From: Calditrichota bacterium
GTDB lineage: Bacteria > Calditrichota > Calditrichia > RBG-13-44-9 > J042
Reading direction: 5' to 3'
Assembly (NCBI GenBank): GCA_013150955.1
Contig: JAADJD010000037.1
Coordinates: 1-30,433 of the forward strand
DNA length: 30,433 nucleotides
Shown: in pieces, positions 1-6,511 of the stretch
Layout: the number at the start of each line of letters is the position of its first letter
How positions within the stretch are numbered: the stretch's first letter is position 1
Notes under the pieces: model-generated
What the model was told of the DNA's origin: nothing
Databases searched by the model: none
Seen by the model: only the letters and a program-made list of their open reading frames with translations
Made by a program: the position numbers and the translations under genes

Positions 1-38
1 ACCCCTGTTGTCCCGATGAAATCGGGAAGTCCTACGGC
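1..38 (-). repeat. tRNA-Glu-derived fragment at the 3' end of the GIY-YIG gene
   Basis: Bases 1-34 match exactly the central part of the pseudo-tRNA-Glu unit tandemly repeated at 472-957: the 5' T-arm strand, the 17-base palindrome at 11-27 (stem TCCCGAT, loop GAA on the plus strand) and the start of the D-arm side. The match degrades just after 34-38. The stop codon of the GIY-YIG gene (32-34) lies inside the matching segment. The fragment continues past the left edge of the window, so its full extent cannot be seen. Confidence 0.85.
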
Positions 39-301
39 CGTCCACCCGGATGTAACCGTATATAATTCAATATCGCCTCCCGCGACTTCAAACCCTTCAA
101 ATATCCCTCCAATGCCATCGCCTCCGAACGTGTCCTAAACCCATACGCCTTCAACAATCGCCACGGACGATACCCCTTCGTCGAACGAACCCGACCCTCA
201 TTGTGCCGCAACAACCGCGCCTCCAGATCAGACGTGTGTCCCACATACAAACGTCCCGTCAACTCCGACTCTAAAATGTAGGTGTAATAACGCTCCTGCA
301 T
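32..301 (-). CDS. Small GIY-YIG domain endonuclease-like protein
   Basis: The protein has 89 residues and starts MQERYYTYILE. It is a single-domain GIY-YIG protein of the UPF0213/YhbQ-like type: the Y-x-Y-I-L strand comes first, then LYVGHT (the YIG half), the arginine-rich helix EARLLRHNEG, and a late glutamate in RSEAMALEGYLK that fits the metal-binding Glu. GIY-YIG domains cleave DNA, but the role of these stand-alone small forms is mostly unknown. The start at 301 was chosen because an upstream in-frame extension (to 361) runs through the terminator and into the tRNA-Glu 3' end. No good ribosome binding site is visible. The gene lies immediately downstream of tRNA-Glu and its terminator, and its TAG stop is supplied by a tRNA-Glu-derived fragment. 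The physical link to the tRNA-derived arrays suggests, as inference only, a role in making or moving them. Confidence 0.85.
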   Translation of the reverse strand: MQERYYTYILESELTGRLYVGHTSDLEARLLRHNEGRVRSTKGYRPWRLLKAYGFRTRSEAMALEGYLKGLKSREAILNYIRLHPGGRP

Positions 302-307
302 AACAAT

Positions 308-333
308 AAAAAAGGGGCTATCACTATAGCCCC
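308..333 (-). terminator. Rho-independent terminator after tRNA-Glu
   Basis: On the minus strand GGGGCTA and TAGCCCC form a 7-bp stem with a 6-base loop, followed directly by six T residues. It begins 20 bases after the tRNA-Glu 3' end and just before the GIY-YIG start codon, so it ends the tRNA-Glu transcript and separates the nuclease gene from it. Confidence 0.85.
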
Positions 334-352
334 TACCCATTAACTCATCCTG

Positions 353-425
353 CGCTCCCAAGGGGATTCGAACCCCTGTTGCCGGCGTGAAAGGCCGGAG
401 TCCTAGGCCTCTAGACGATGGGAGC
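353..425 (-). tRNA. tRNA-Glu (anticodon TTC)
   Basis: The full cloverleaf can be folded by eye: acceptor GCTCCCA pairs with TGGGAGC, a D arm follows, the anticodon stem CCGGC/GCCGG closes the loop CTTTCAC with anticodon TTC, and the T arm is GGGG-TTCGAAT-CCCC. The discriminator is G and CCA is not encoded. It is the only intact Glu copy here and sits at the downstream (transcriptional 3') end of an array of truncated copies of itself. Confidence 0.96.
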
Positions 426-997
426 GAATATGTTTCATAAACTTGCTTTCAAAGACCTTCTTCCATCGTCCTTCGAACCCCTGTTGTCCCGATGAAATCG
501 GGAAGTCCTAGGCCTCTAGACGATGGGAGCGAATATGTTTCATAAACTTGCTTTTCAAAGATCCTCCTCCACCGTCCTTCGAACCCCTGTTGTCCCGATG
601 AAATCGGGAAGTCCATAGGCCTCTAGACGATGGGAGCGAGTATGTTTCAAAAAATTGCTTTTCAAAGATCTTCCTCCACCGTCCTTCGAACCCCGGTTGT
701 CCCGATGAAATCGGGAAGTCCATAGGCCTCTAGACGATGGGAGCGAATATGTTTCAAAAACTTGCTTTTCAAAGACCTTCCTCCACCGTCCTTCGAACCC
801 CGGTTGTCCCGATGAAATCGGGAAGTCCTAGGCCTCTAGACGATGGGAGCGAATATGTTTCAAAAAATTGCTTTTCAAAGACCTTCTTCCACCGTCCTTC
901 GAACCCCTGTTGTCCCGATGAAATCGGGAAGTTACAGGGCTTACAGACGATGGAATGTGTCGTCTCGCGTTCTGTTTTTCAAAGACCTCCGAACATC
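426..997 (-). repeat. Tandem array of truncated tRNA-Glu units (5 copies)
   Basis: Each unit is a 46-47-base spacer plus a 59-60-base tRNA-Glu fragment. The fragments lie at 472-530, 578-637, 685-744, 792-850 and 898-957; the last is degenerate on its D-arm and acceptor side. The period is 105-107 bp. Read on the minus strand each fragment has the 5' acceptor strand, the D arm, a remodelled anticodon arm (perfect 7-bp stem TCCCGAT/ATCGGGA with triloop TTC) and the T arm up to TTCGAA. There it breaks into the next spacer, so the 3' T strand and the 3' acceptor strand are missing. The palindrome is identical in all five copies (487-503, 593-609, 700-716, 807-823, 913-929), while spacers and the T-stem base C/G vary. 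The intact tRNA-Glu shares the spacer immediately upstream of it. Short open frames across the array look accidental. Confidence 0.93.
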
Positions 998-1027
998 AAA
1001 AAAGCGTTGCATCATTCGATGCAGCGC
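998..1027 (-). terminator. Rho-independent terminator of the Pro-Arg-His tRNA cluster
   Basis: On the minus strand GCGCTGCATC and GATGCAACGC form a 10-bp stem (one G-T pair) with a 4-base loop, followed by six T residues. It lies about 45 bases beyond the tRNA-His 3' end and marks the upstream border of the tRNA-Glu repeat array. Confidence 0.8.
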
Positions 1028-1073
1028 CAAATATAAAAATCAAAACGAAAGAAAAAAATAAAAAAATTTTTTG

Positions 1074-1148
1074 GGTGAGTGAGGGGACTTGAACCCCCGA
1101 CCCCCAGGGCCACAACCTGGTGCTCTAACCAACTGAGCTACACTCACC
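1074..1148 (-). tRNA. tRNA-His (anticodon GTG)
   Basis: The anticodon stem CCAGG/CCTGG closes the loop TTGTGGC with anticodon GTG. The acceptor has eight pairs including an encoded extra G at position -1 opposite C73, the identity element recognised by histidyl-tRNA synthetase. The D arm is TAGCTCAGTTGGTTAGAGC and the T loop is TTCAAGT. CCA is not encoded. It is the last tRNA of the Pro-Arg-His cluster, followed by an A/T-rich run and the terminator at 998-1027. Confidence 0.95.
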
Positions 1149-1211
1149 ATTTGCAAATTGAAATTTATAAAACATCTGTAACGGTGTCAACCCACTTAAA
1201 ATTCTCTCTGG

Positions 1212-1284
1212 CGCTCCCTGGAGGATTCGAACCCCCGACCAACGGCTTAGAAGGCCGCTGCTCTATCCGCTGAGCTAAGGGAGC
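1212..1284 (-). tRNA. tRNA-Arg (anticodon TCT)
   Basis: Acceptor GCTCCCT pairs with AGGGAGC, with discriminator G. The D arm is TAGCTCAGCGGATAGAGCA. The anticodon loop CTTCTAA gives anticodon TCT, which reads AGA and AGG. The T arm contains GTTCGAATC. CCA is not encoded. It lies between tRNA-Pro and tRNA-His, all on the minus strand, and is probably co-transcribed with them. Confidence 0.95.
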
Positions 1285-1306
1285 GACCGGTTGGATTAAT
1301 AATTTG

Positions 1307-1382
<76 letters not shown>

Positions 1383-2419
1383 ACTATTCTATGGCCTATC
1401 TTTCTCAACTTCTCTTCAATCCCATCACCAGCTCCGGTATCCCCGGAACCCGCGACCCTGGTGCAAAGCACCATGCGCAAACCACTCCGCGCCACGCCCC
1501 GACTATTCTATGGCCTATCTTTCTCAACTCCTCTCTAATCCCATCGTCAGCTCCAACATCTCAGAACCAGCGACCCTGGTGCAAAGCACCATGCGCAAAC
1601 CACTCCGCGCTACGCCCCGACTATTCTATAACCAATCCTTCTCAACTCTTCTCTAATCCCATCACCAGCTCCGGTATCCCCGGAACCCGCGACCCTGGTG
1701 CAAAGCACCATGCGCAAACCACTCCGCGCTACGCCCCGACTATTCTATAACCAATCCTTCTCTACTCTTCTCTAATCCCATCGCCAGCTCCGGCATTCCC
1801 GGAACCAGCGACCCTGGTGCAGGGCACCATGCGCTAACCAGGCTGCGCTACGCCCCGACTATTCTATGGCCTATCTTTCTCAACTCTTCTCTAATCCCAT
1901 CTCCAGCTCCAACATCTCAGAACCAGCGACCCTGGTGCAAAGCACCATGCGCGAACCAGGATGCGCTACGCCCCGACTATTCTATGGCCTGTCTTTTTCA
2001 ACTTCTCTTCAATCCCATCGCCAGCTCCGGCATCCCCGGAACCAGCGACCCTGGTGCAAAGCACCATGCGCTAACCAGGCTGCGCTACGCCCCGACTATT
2101 CTATGGCCTATCTTTCTCAACTTCTCTTCAATCCCATCACCAGCTCCGGCATCCCCGGAACCAGCGACCCTGGTGCAAAGCACCATGCGCGAACCAGGCT
2201 GCGCTACGCCCCGACTATTCTATGGCCTATCTTTCTCAACTCTTCTCTAATCCCATCGCCAGCTCCAACATCTCAGAACCAGCGACCCTGGTGCAAAGCA
2301 CCATGCGCGAACCAGGATGCGCTACGCCCCGACTATTCTATAACCAATCCTTCTCAACTCTTCTCTAATCCCACCGCCAGCTCCAACATCTCAGAACCAG
2401 CGACCCTGGTGCAAAGCAC
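1383..2419 (-). repeat. Tandem array of truncated tRNA-Pro units (8 full, 1 partial)
   Basis: Units start at 1383, 1502, 1620, 1739, 1859, 1976, 2095, 2214 and 2332 (period 117-120 bp); the last breaks off at about 2419 within the hairpin. Each has a spacer of about 62 bases and a tRNA-Pro fragment of about 57 bases. Read on the minus strand the fragment keeps the acceptor 5' strand CGGGGCG, the D arm with its GCGC/GCGC stem, a replaced anticodon arm (perfect hairpin TGGTGC-TTT-GCACCA) and the T arm as far as CTGGTTC. There it switches into the spacer, so the 3' acceptor half is absent. One copy (about 1817-1829) has a changed triloop but an intact stem. The spacers mix two alternative versions of at least three segments. 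The long open frame over 1866-2567 is made of the repeat and is unlikely to be a gene. Confidence 0.93.
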
Positions 2420-2779
2420 ATCTTACAATGATCGAATCTTTCATGGACGTACGCACTCCGTATCAACTGGCTGGAATTCCCCATTCCAGCACCCCACACA
2501 TCGCTCCTGTCAAAGACCCGCTTTTTCGACAAATTTCAAGATAAATGAAAACGTTGCCCCAATTTAAAACCTTTTTGAGGCCGCAAAATTTAAACGATCT
2601 CATTCTGAAAATCAAGAAAATATATCCGCAACCCACGTATGCCACACTGCCTGGAAATTTTCATTTGTTATACGCAAAACAAATGAAAATTTTCAAAATT
2701 ATCAAAAAATGATTTTAAAAATTGCCAACTGTTCCGTATTATTAGATTTAAAGGACAAAGAGGGAAGGTTTGACGTCCG
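2420..2779. other. Intergenic region with a long AT-rich hairpin
   Basis: This stretch separates the tRNA-Pro array from the CYTH gene. It is AT-rich and has no convincing gene. A 15-bp perfect inverted repeat (2655-2669 with 2678-2692, 8-base loop) stands out. A purine-rich stretch GGGAAGG about 10 bases before the ATG at 2780 may be the ribosome binding site of the next gene. Any promoter for the tRNA-Pro array on the minus strand should also lie here, but no clear -35/-10 pair was recognised. Confidence 0.6.
2655..2692. promoter_or_regulatory. 15-bp perfect inverted repeat
   Basis: The arm AAATTTTCATTTGTT is repeated in inverted orientation after an 8-base loop. It lies about 90 bases upstream of the CYTH-rdgB start. 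It is AT-rich without a T-run typical of a strong terminator, so it could be an operator, a weak bidirectional terminator or a relic repeat. Confidence 0.45.
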
Positions 2780-3301
2780 ATGAAAAATATCGAAATTAAA
2801 TATTTTTTGTCTTCCCCCCGATCCATTAAACTGAAGTTAAAAGAACACCCCGAAATCTCCTTCCAACACCAGGCGTATCAAAAGGACGTTTATTTCCGCA
2901 TCCCGGACTATCGCTTGAAAATACGAATCGAGGAAAACCAACAACCCCACATCATCAAGTATCTAAGACCCGACAAGGACGAACCCCGTATCAGCGACTA
3001 CCAAATCGTTAAAATAGATAACCTCAGCAAGACCCTTCGCGAATTTCAGCAAAAATTTGGTATTCTGGGACAGGTTGAAAAGTGGCGCGAATTGTACATT
3101 TTCCGTAATGTGCGCATCCATCTGGATAATGTGACCCAACTGGGGTGGTTCCTGGAATTTGAATCCGTCATCATTGGTCAATACGATGAAACCGCAGCCC
3201 AGAAAAATCTTCAAATGATGATAGATTACTTTGCCCCTTTTGTAAATGGCACTTGTGCTAAAAGCTACATCGATCTTATCTTAGAATCAAACAAGTATTG
3301 A
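2780..3301 (+). CDS. CYTH-domain (triphosphate tunnel) protein
   Basis: The protein has 173 residues. The CYTH superfamily, which includes class IV adenylate cyclases and thiamine/inorganic triphosphatases, forms a beta tunnel that binds triphosphates with metal ions. Supporting signs are the N-terminal beta strand NIEIKYFL, the alternating basic strand YRLKIRIEE, KYLRPDK, the acidic strand GWFLEFESV and the C-terminal KSYIDLIL. The canonical ExExK start reads N3-I-E5-I-K7, so the first glutamate is replaced by Asn; the substrate may differ from the classic enzymes. Length is typical for a single CYTH domain. It sits 16 bases before rdgB, another triphosphate-processing enzyme, and is probably co-transcribed. 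The exact reaction (cyclase or triphosphatase) cannot be told from sequence. Confidence 0.75.
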   Translation: MKNIEIKYFLSSPRSIKLKLKEHPEISFQHQAYQKDVYFRIPDYRLKIRIEENQQPHIIKYLRPDKDEPRISDYQIVKIDNLSKTLREFQQKFGILGQVEKWRELYIFRNVRIHLDNVTQLGWFLEFESVIIGQYDETAAQKNLQMMIDYFAPFVNGTCAKSYIDLILESNKY

Positions 3302-3317
3302 ATCGCTCAGACTGCCC

Positions 3318-3926
3318 ATGAAGCACCCGGAAATCATCTTCGCCACCAGGAATCCGCACAAAGTTGCCGAGGTTCAATCCATTTTAAACGAATACGGCAT
3401 TCAGATCCGCTCCATGGATGAGGTGCTGGAGATCCCGGATATTGAAGAAAGTGGACAAACCTTTGAAGAAAACGCCCTGCTTAAAGCCCGCACGGTATTC
3501 GCTCATACCGGGAAATGGTGCCTTGCGGACGATTCCGGTTTAGAGGTGGATGCCCTCAACGGCGCTCCGGGTATTTACTCCGCTCGCTTTGCCGGCGTCC
3601 CGCACGACTATCAGGCCAACAACGAGAAACTTCTGGAAATGCTGAAGGATGTCCCCGATCCCCGACGCGGTGCCCAGTTTCGGTGCGTGGTTGCCATTGT
3701 GGGCCCCAATTTCAGCACCACGGTGGAGGGAATCGTTCGGGGTCACATCATTCACGAGCCCCGCGGCAATAAAGGATTTGGATACGATCCCCTGTTCGTT
3801 CCCGAAGGGTATCAGCAGACCTTTGCAGAGCTGGGGGAAACCATTAAGAACCGGATCAGCCATCGCGCCATTGCTTTTCGAAAAGCCGCAACCATTCTCC
3901 TTCGCCTGTTTCAATCCACAACATAA
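3318..3926 (+). CDS. rdgB: XTP/dITP pyrophosphatase (HAM1 family)
   Basis: The protein has 202 residues. RdgB hydrolyses non-canonical purine triphosphates (dITP, XTP, ITP) to monophosphate and pyrophosphate, keeping deaminated bases out of DNA and RNA. Family signatures are all present: ATRNPHK near the N terminus, SGQTFEENALLKAR (45-58), DDSGLEVDALNGAPGIYSARFAG with the catalytic acidic pair D71/D72, GFGYDPLF, and SHRAIAFRKA near the end. Length is normal. It follows the CYTH gene by 16 bases and is the last gene before a 470-base non-coding gap. Confidence 0.96.
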   Translation: MKHPEIIFATRNPHKVAEVQSILNEYGIQIRSMDEVLEIPDIEESGQTFEENALLKARTVFAHTGKWCLADDSGLEVDALNGAPGIYSARFAGVPHDYQANNEKLLEMLKDVPDPRRGAQFRCVVAIVGPNFSTTVEGIVRGHIIHEPRGNKGFGYDPLFVPEGYQQTFAELGETIKNRISHRAIAFRKAATILLRLFQSTT

Positions 3927-4150
3927 ATCAGAGGGCTACCTATCGATCCATATGGCTCCGCGCCAAAATAAACTAAGTTTCAGTGCCAGCTCACACCAAT
4001 CCAATCCAATAATAAACCCAAAAAATGCATTTAACCGTGAATCATTTTAGAAAAGGCGTTAGAAAACTGACACCCTGGTAAGCCAAATGCACCGATGCTG
4101 GAATAGAACCCGTCCCTGAAATACCATTGGTCTCCTGCAAAATCCAGATT

Positions 4151-4322
4151 AAACCCAAATAATGCATTAAACCGCGAATCACGCGAATGAAACCCAAAAA
4201 TATCAATAAAATCGCGAACATACCCTGGAACAAATTTTCATCCAGATCTGATCTAATGTATTTGATTATTTTTATTTGTGTTAATTCGTGCAATTCGTGG
4301 TCTAATGCATAATCTGGGTTAA
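4151..4322 (-). repeat. Dispersed palindromic repeat, copy A (inverted orientation)
   Basis: Imperfect inverted ends of about 40 bases (4151-4190 and 4281-4320) flank a core of about 90 bases. When reverse-complemented, the core closely matches the copy at 28.33-28.50 kb, including a shared run with ATTAGATCAGATCTGGATGA. It is thus the opposite orientation to the other three copies. It has no open frame and no transposase, which fits a MITE-like or REP-like non-autonomous element. Confidence 0.85.
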
Positions 4323-4340
4323 AAAAATTTTCCTTTCCTG

Positions 4341-4368
4341 TTGCCTGATCGCATTCTATTGTTAACAT
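4341..4368 (+). promoter_or_regulatory. Possible sigma-70-like promoter of the aminotransferase gene
   Basis: TTGCCT and TAACAT are separated by 16 bases and end 28 bases before the ATG at 4397. The fit to the consensus is moderate, and the region is AT-rich, so this may be chance. Confidence 0.3.
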
Positions 4369-4396
4369 ACAACAAAAACGTGGGGAGCAATCGATC

Positions 4397-5575
4397 ATGC
4401 CCAGATTTCCACAAACAGCCGATCGAATTCAACATCTGGAGGGCTCCGTCTTCGAAAAATTTCGAGAAAAGATGAAAGCCCAGGGAGATAAACTGGTACG
4501 GCTCCACATTGGCGATACCTACTTGCAGCCCGTCTACTCCCTTCCCATCAATTCCTCGTTTATGGAACAACATCGCATGTTCCATCGTTATTGTCACACA
4601 TACGGCATCGATCGCATCCGAAAGGCACTGGTAACCAAATTGCAGGAAGACAATCATCTCCCCGTTTCCGTCGACAACATCCTGTTGACCAGCGGGGCAA
4701 CCAACGCACTCAGTATCGCCGTTCATACGCTGGTAAATCCGGGAGAAGACGTTCTGGTGCTCACTCCCGCGTGGCCATTTTTCTTTGGCATGGTTAACAT
4801 GGCCGGGGCTAAAGTCATCGAAGTTCCATTTTACACCCGGCTCTTTCACAATCCCGATTTTTCCATTTCCGAATACCTGGCGCGTTACCTCACTCCCCAA
4901 ACCGTGGCGATTTACGTCAACACACCCAATAATCCCAGCGGAAAGGTTCTGGATGCCCAACAGCTTCAACAAATTGGGGAATTTGCCCGCCAGCATCGAT
5001 TATGGATCATTTCTGACGAAGCTTACGATGGCCTCACTTACGATGGTCGTCCCCACATTTCCATTGGGCAATTGCCGGGTTTGTTCGACCAAACGTTAAC
5101 CGTCTTTACCTTTTCCAAGATCTTCATGTTTGCGGGACTACGCCTGGGTTACCTGGTGGCCTCTTCGGAAATGATTCATGCGTGCAACCGCACCCTGGTT
5201 CACCAGTTGTACAGCCCTTCCACCCTGGCTCAATACATGATGATCGATCCCATCCAGACCCGCCATCAATGGATGCCCCGTGTCCAACGCCATTATCAAG
5301 AATTGAGAGATCGTTTCATCCATGGTCTGGAAATTTCCGTTCCTGTTCCCGAAGGGACGTATTTCATCTTCTTTTCGCTGAAACCGTTTTTGAATGGCAG
5401 GGACTACTGGCAACTGTTCCACCAGTTACTGGAAAACGGGGTATCGGTGGCTCCGGGACAGGATTTCGGCAGGGATTTTCAGGATTACGTTCGGCTTTGC
5501 TTTACCGGCGAACCTCCAGAGCGACTACAAATTGCCATCGATCGCTTAAATCGATTCTTTAAAACGCTTTGTTAA
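4397..5575 (+). CDS. Pyridoxal-phosphate aminotransferase, class I/II
   Basis: The protein has 392 residues with the fold-type I aminotransferase landmarks: TSGATNALSIA (cofactor phosphate loop region), AWPFFFG, NTPNNPSGK (175-183, cofactor ring contact), SDEAYDGLTYDG, and TFSKIFMFAGLRLGY with K241 as the expected Schiff-base lysine, followed by the conserved Arg of the SK-x(n)-G-x-R-x-G pattern. The usual Pro before Gly is Ala here. A late arginine in DYVRLCFTG fits the substrate carboxylate-binding residue. GGGGAG lies about ten bases before the ATG. The family includes aspartate, aromatic, LL-DAP and other transaminases, and the amino-acid substrate is not evident. It is followed after 18 bases by a nitrilase-family amidohydrolase, so a joint role in amino acid or keto-acid amide metabolism is possible. 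Confidence 0.9.
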   Translation: MPRFPQTADRIQHLEGSVFEKFREKMKAQGDKLVRLHIGDTYLQPVYSLPINSSFMEQHRMFHRYCHTYGIDRIRKALVTKLQEDNHLPVSVDNILLTSGATNALSIAVHTLVNPGEDVLVLTPAWPFFFGMVNMAGAKVIEVPFYTRLFHNPDFSISEYLARYLTPQTVAIYVNTPNNPSGKVLDAQQLQQIGEFARQHRLWIISDEAYDGLTYDGRPHISIGQLPGLFDQTLTVFTFSKIFMFAGLRLGYLVASSEMIHACNRTLVHQLYSPSTLAQYMMIDPIQTRHQWMPRVQRHYQELRDRFIHGLEISVPVPEGTYFIFFSLKPFLNGRDYWQLFHQLLENGVSVAPGQDFGRDFQDYVRLCFTGEPPERLQIAIDRLNRFFKTLC

Positions 5576-5593
5576 AACGAAGGAGCATATCTC

Positions 5594-6436
5594 ATGTGGA
5601 AAGTGGGATACTTTCAATTCCGACCATTGTTTGGACAGGTCGAACGCAACGTGGAACGGGTGGTTCATGCCCTGCGCGATGTTGAAGCCGATTTGATTGT
5701 GCTACCGGAATTGCCTTTCACGGGATACTTTTTTCGGGATCGGCAGGAAGCGCTGGATCTGGCCGAAGACCCGGAGGATTCCCCCACGCTGCAGGTTTTA
5801 ATCGCCCTCTGTAAGGGGCGAAACTTTCATCTGGTTACCGGATTTGCCGAGAAACGGGGTAATCGATGTTACAACAGCGCCATTTTAATTGGCCCGGACG
5901 GCGTCCGACACATCTACCGCAAGCTGCATCTCTTTCATGAAGAAAAACACTGGTTCGATCCTGGAGACCGCCCTCTGGCGGTGACTGAAGTTCACGGCGT
6001 GCGCATTGGAATGATGATTTGTTTTGACTGGATCTTTCCGGAAGCCATGCGTACCCTGGCTGTTCTGGGGGCTGACATCGTCTGCCATCCTTCGAATCTG
6101 GTGTTGAGCTATTGCCAGCAAACCATGCTCTCGCGGTGCCTGGAAAATGGTGTTTTCGCCATCACTGCGAATCGGATTGGGGTGGATCGTCGACCTCACG
6201 GCAGCATCCGGTTTACCGGTAAAAGCCAGATTGTCGCTCCCCGGGGAGAGTTACGGCACCGCGGGCCCTCCCGAAAGGAAGAGCTGTACATCACCAGCAT
6301 CGATCCCCTGGAAGCCCGGGATAAACAATTTACACCGCTAAACCACCTGATGAATGATCGTCGGCCAGAGTTTTATCGTCCACTGGTGGAGTCCAATCCG
6401 AGCGGTTCGTCCGGCGCTACCAGAGCATCGGATTGA
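5594..6436 (+). CDS. Carbon-nitrogen hydrolase (nitrilase superfamily)
   Basis: The protein has 280 residues with the complete Glu-Lys-Cys triad: E39 in LPELPFTGY, K110 in YRKLHLF, and the nucleophile C143 in MMICFDWIFPE. These enzymes hydrolyse amides or nitriles through a thioester. The sequence resembles omega-amidase, carbamoylputrescinase and beta-ureidopropionase-like branches, but the substrate cannot be fixed. A good ribosome binding site, AAGGAG, lies 11 bases before the ATG. It is directly downstream of the aminotransferase. In many organisms omega-amidase acts on the alpha-keto-acid amides left by glutamine transaminases, so this pair could form such a two-step route; that is inference. 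The last 20 residues are Ser/Gly-rich and poorly conserved in appearance. Confidence 0.88.
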   Translation: MWKVGYFQFRPLFGQVERNVERVVHALRDVEADLIVLPELPFTGYFFRDRQEALDLAEDPEDSPTLQVLIALCKGRNFHLVTGFAEKRGNRCYNSAILIGPDGVRHIYRKLHLFHEEKHWFDPGDRPLAVTEVHGVRIGMMICFDWIFPEAMRTLAVLGADIVCHPSNLVLSYCQQTMLSRCLENGVFAITANRIGVDRRPHGSIRFTGKSQIVAPRGELRHRGPSRKEELYITSIDPLEARDKQFTPLNHLMNDRRPEFYRPLVESNPSGSSGATRASD

Positions 6437-6511
6437 TTCAACAAGTGAAATTCCCGATGGGATATCCCGAGGGAACAATCTTTCTGTAAGCGGATGAACA
6501 CCTGATCGACC

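Larger units (their letters stand above)
3927..4396. other. Intergenic region with a palindromic repeat and fragment
   Basis: No gene is supported here. A partial arm of the dispersed palindromic repeat lies at 4014-4046, followed by about 100 bases of unassigned sequence, then a near-complete element at 4151-4322. The last 75 bases hold a possible promoter and the Shine-Dalgarno site of the aminotransferase gene. Confidence 0.7.

Noticed and set aside
472-957. Functional extra tRNA-Glu genes
   Set aside because: The anticodon-like triplet TTC is present, but the 3' T strand and 3' acceptor strand are absent, so no cloverleaf or CCA end can form.
737-1061. Open frames of 72-148 codons over the tRNA arrays
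   Set aside because: They overlap the tRNA-Glu array and the intact tRNA genes and have repetitive sequence; no ribosome binding sites were found.
1866-2567. Long open frame of 233 codons over the tRNA-Pro array
   Set aside because: It is a translation of the tandem repeat with no domain sense. The open frame arises because the repeat unit lacks stops in this frame and the period is near a multiple of three.
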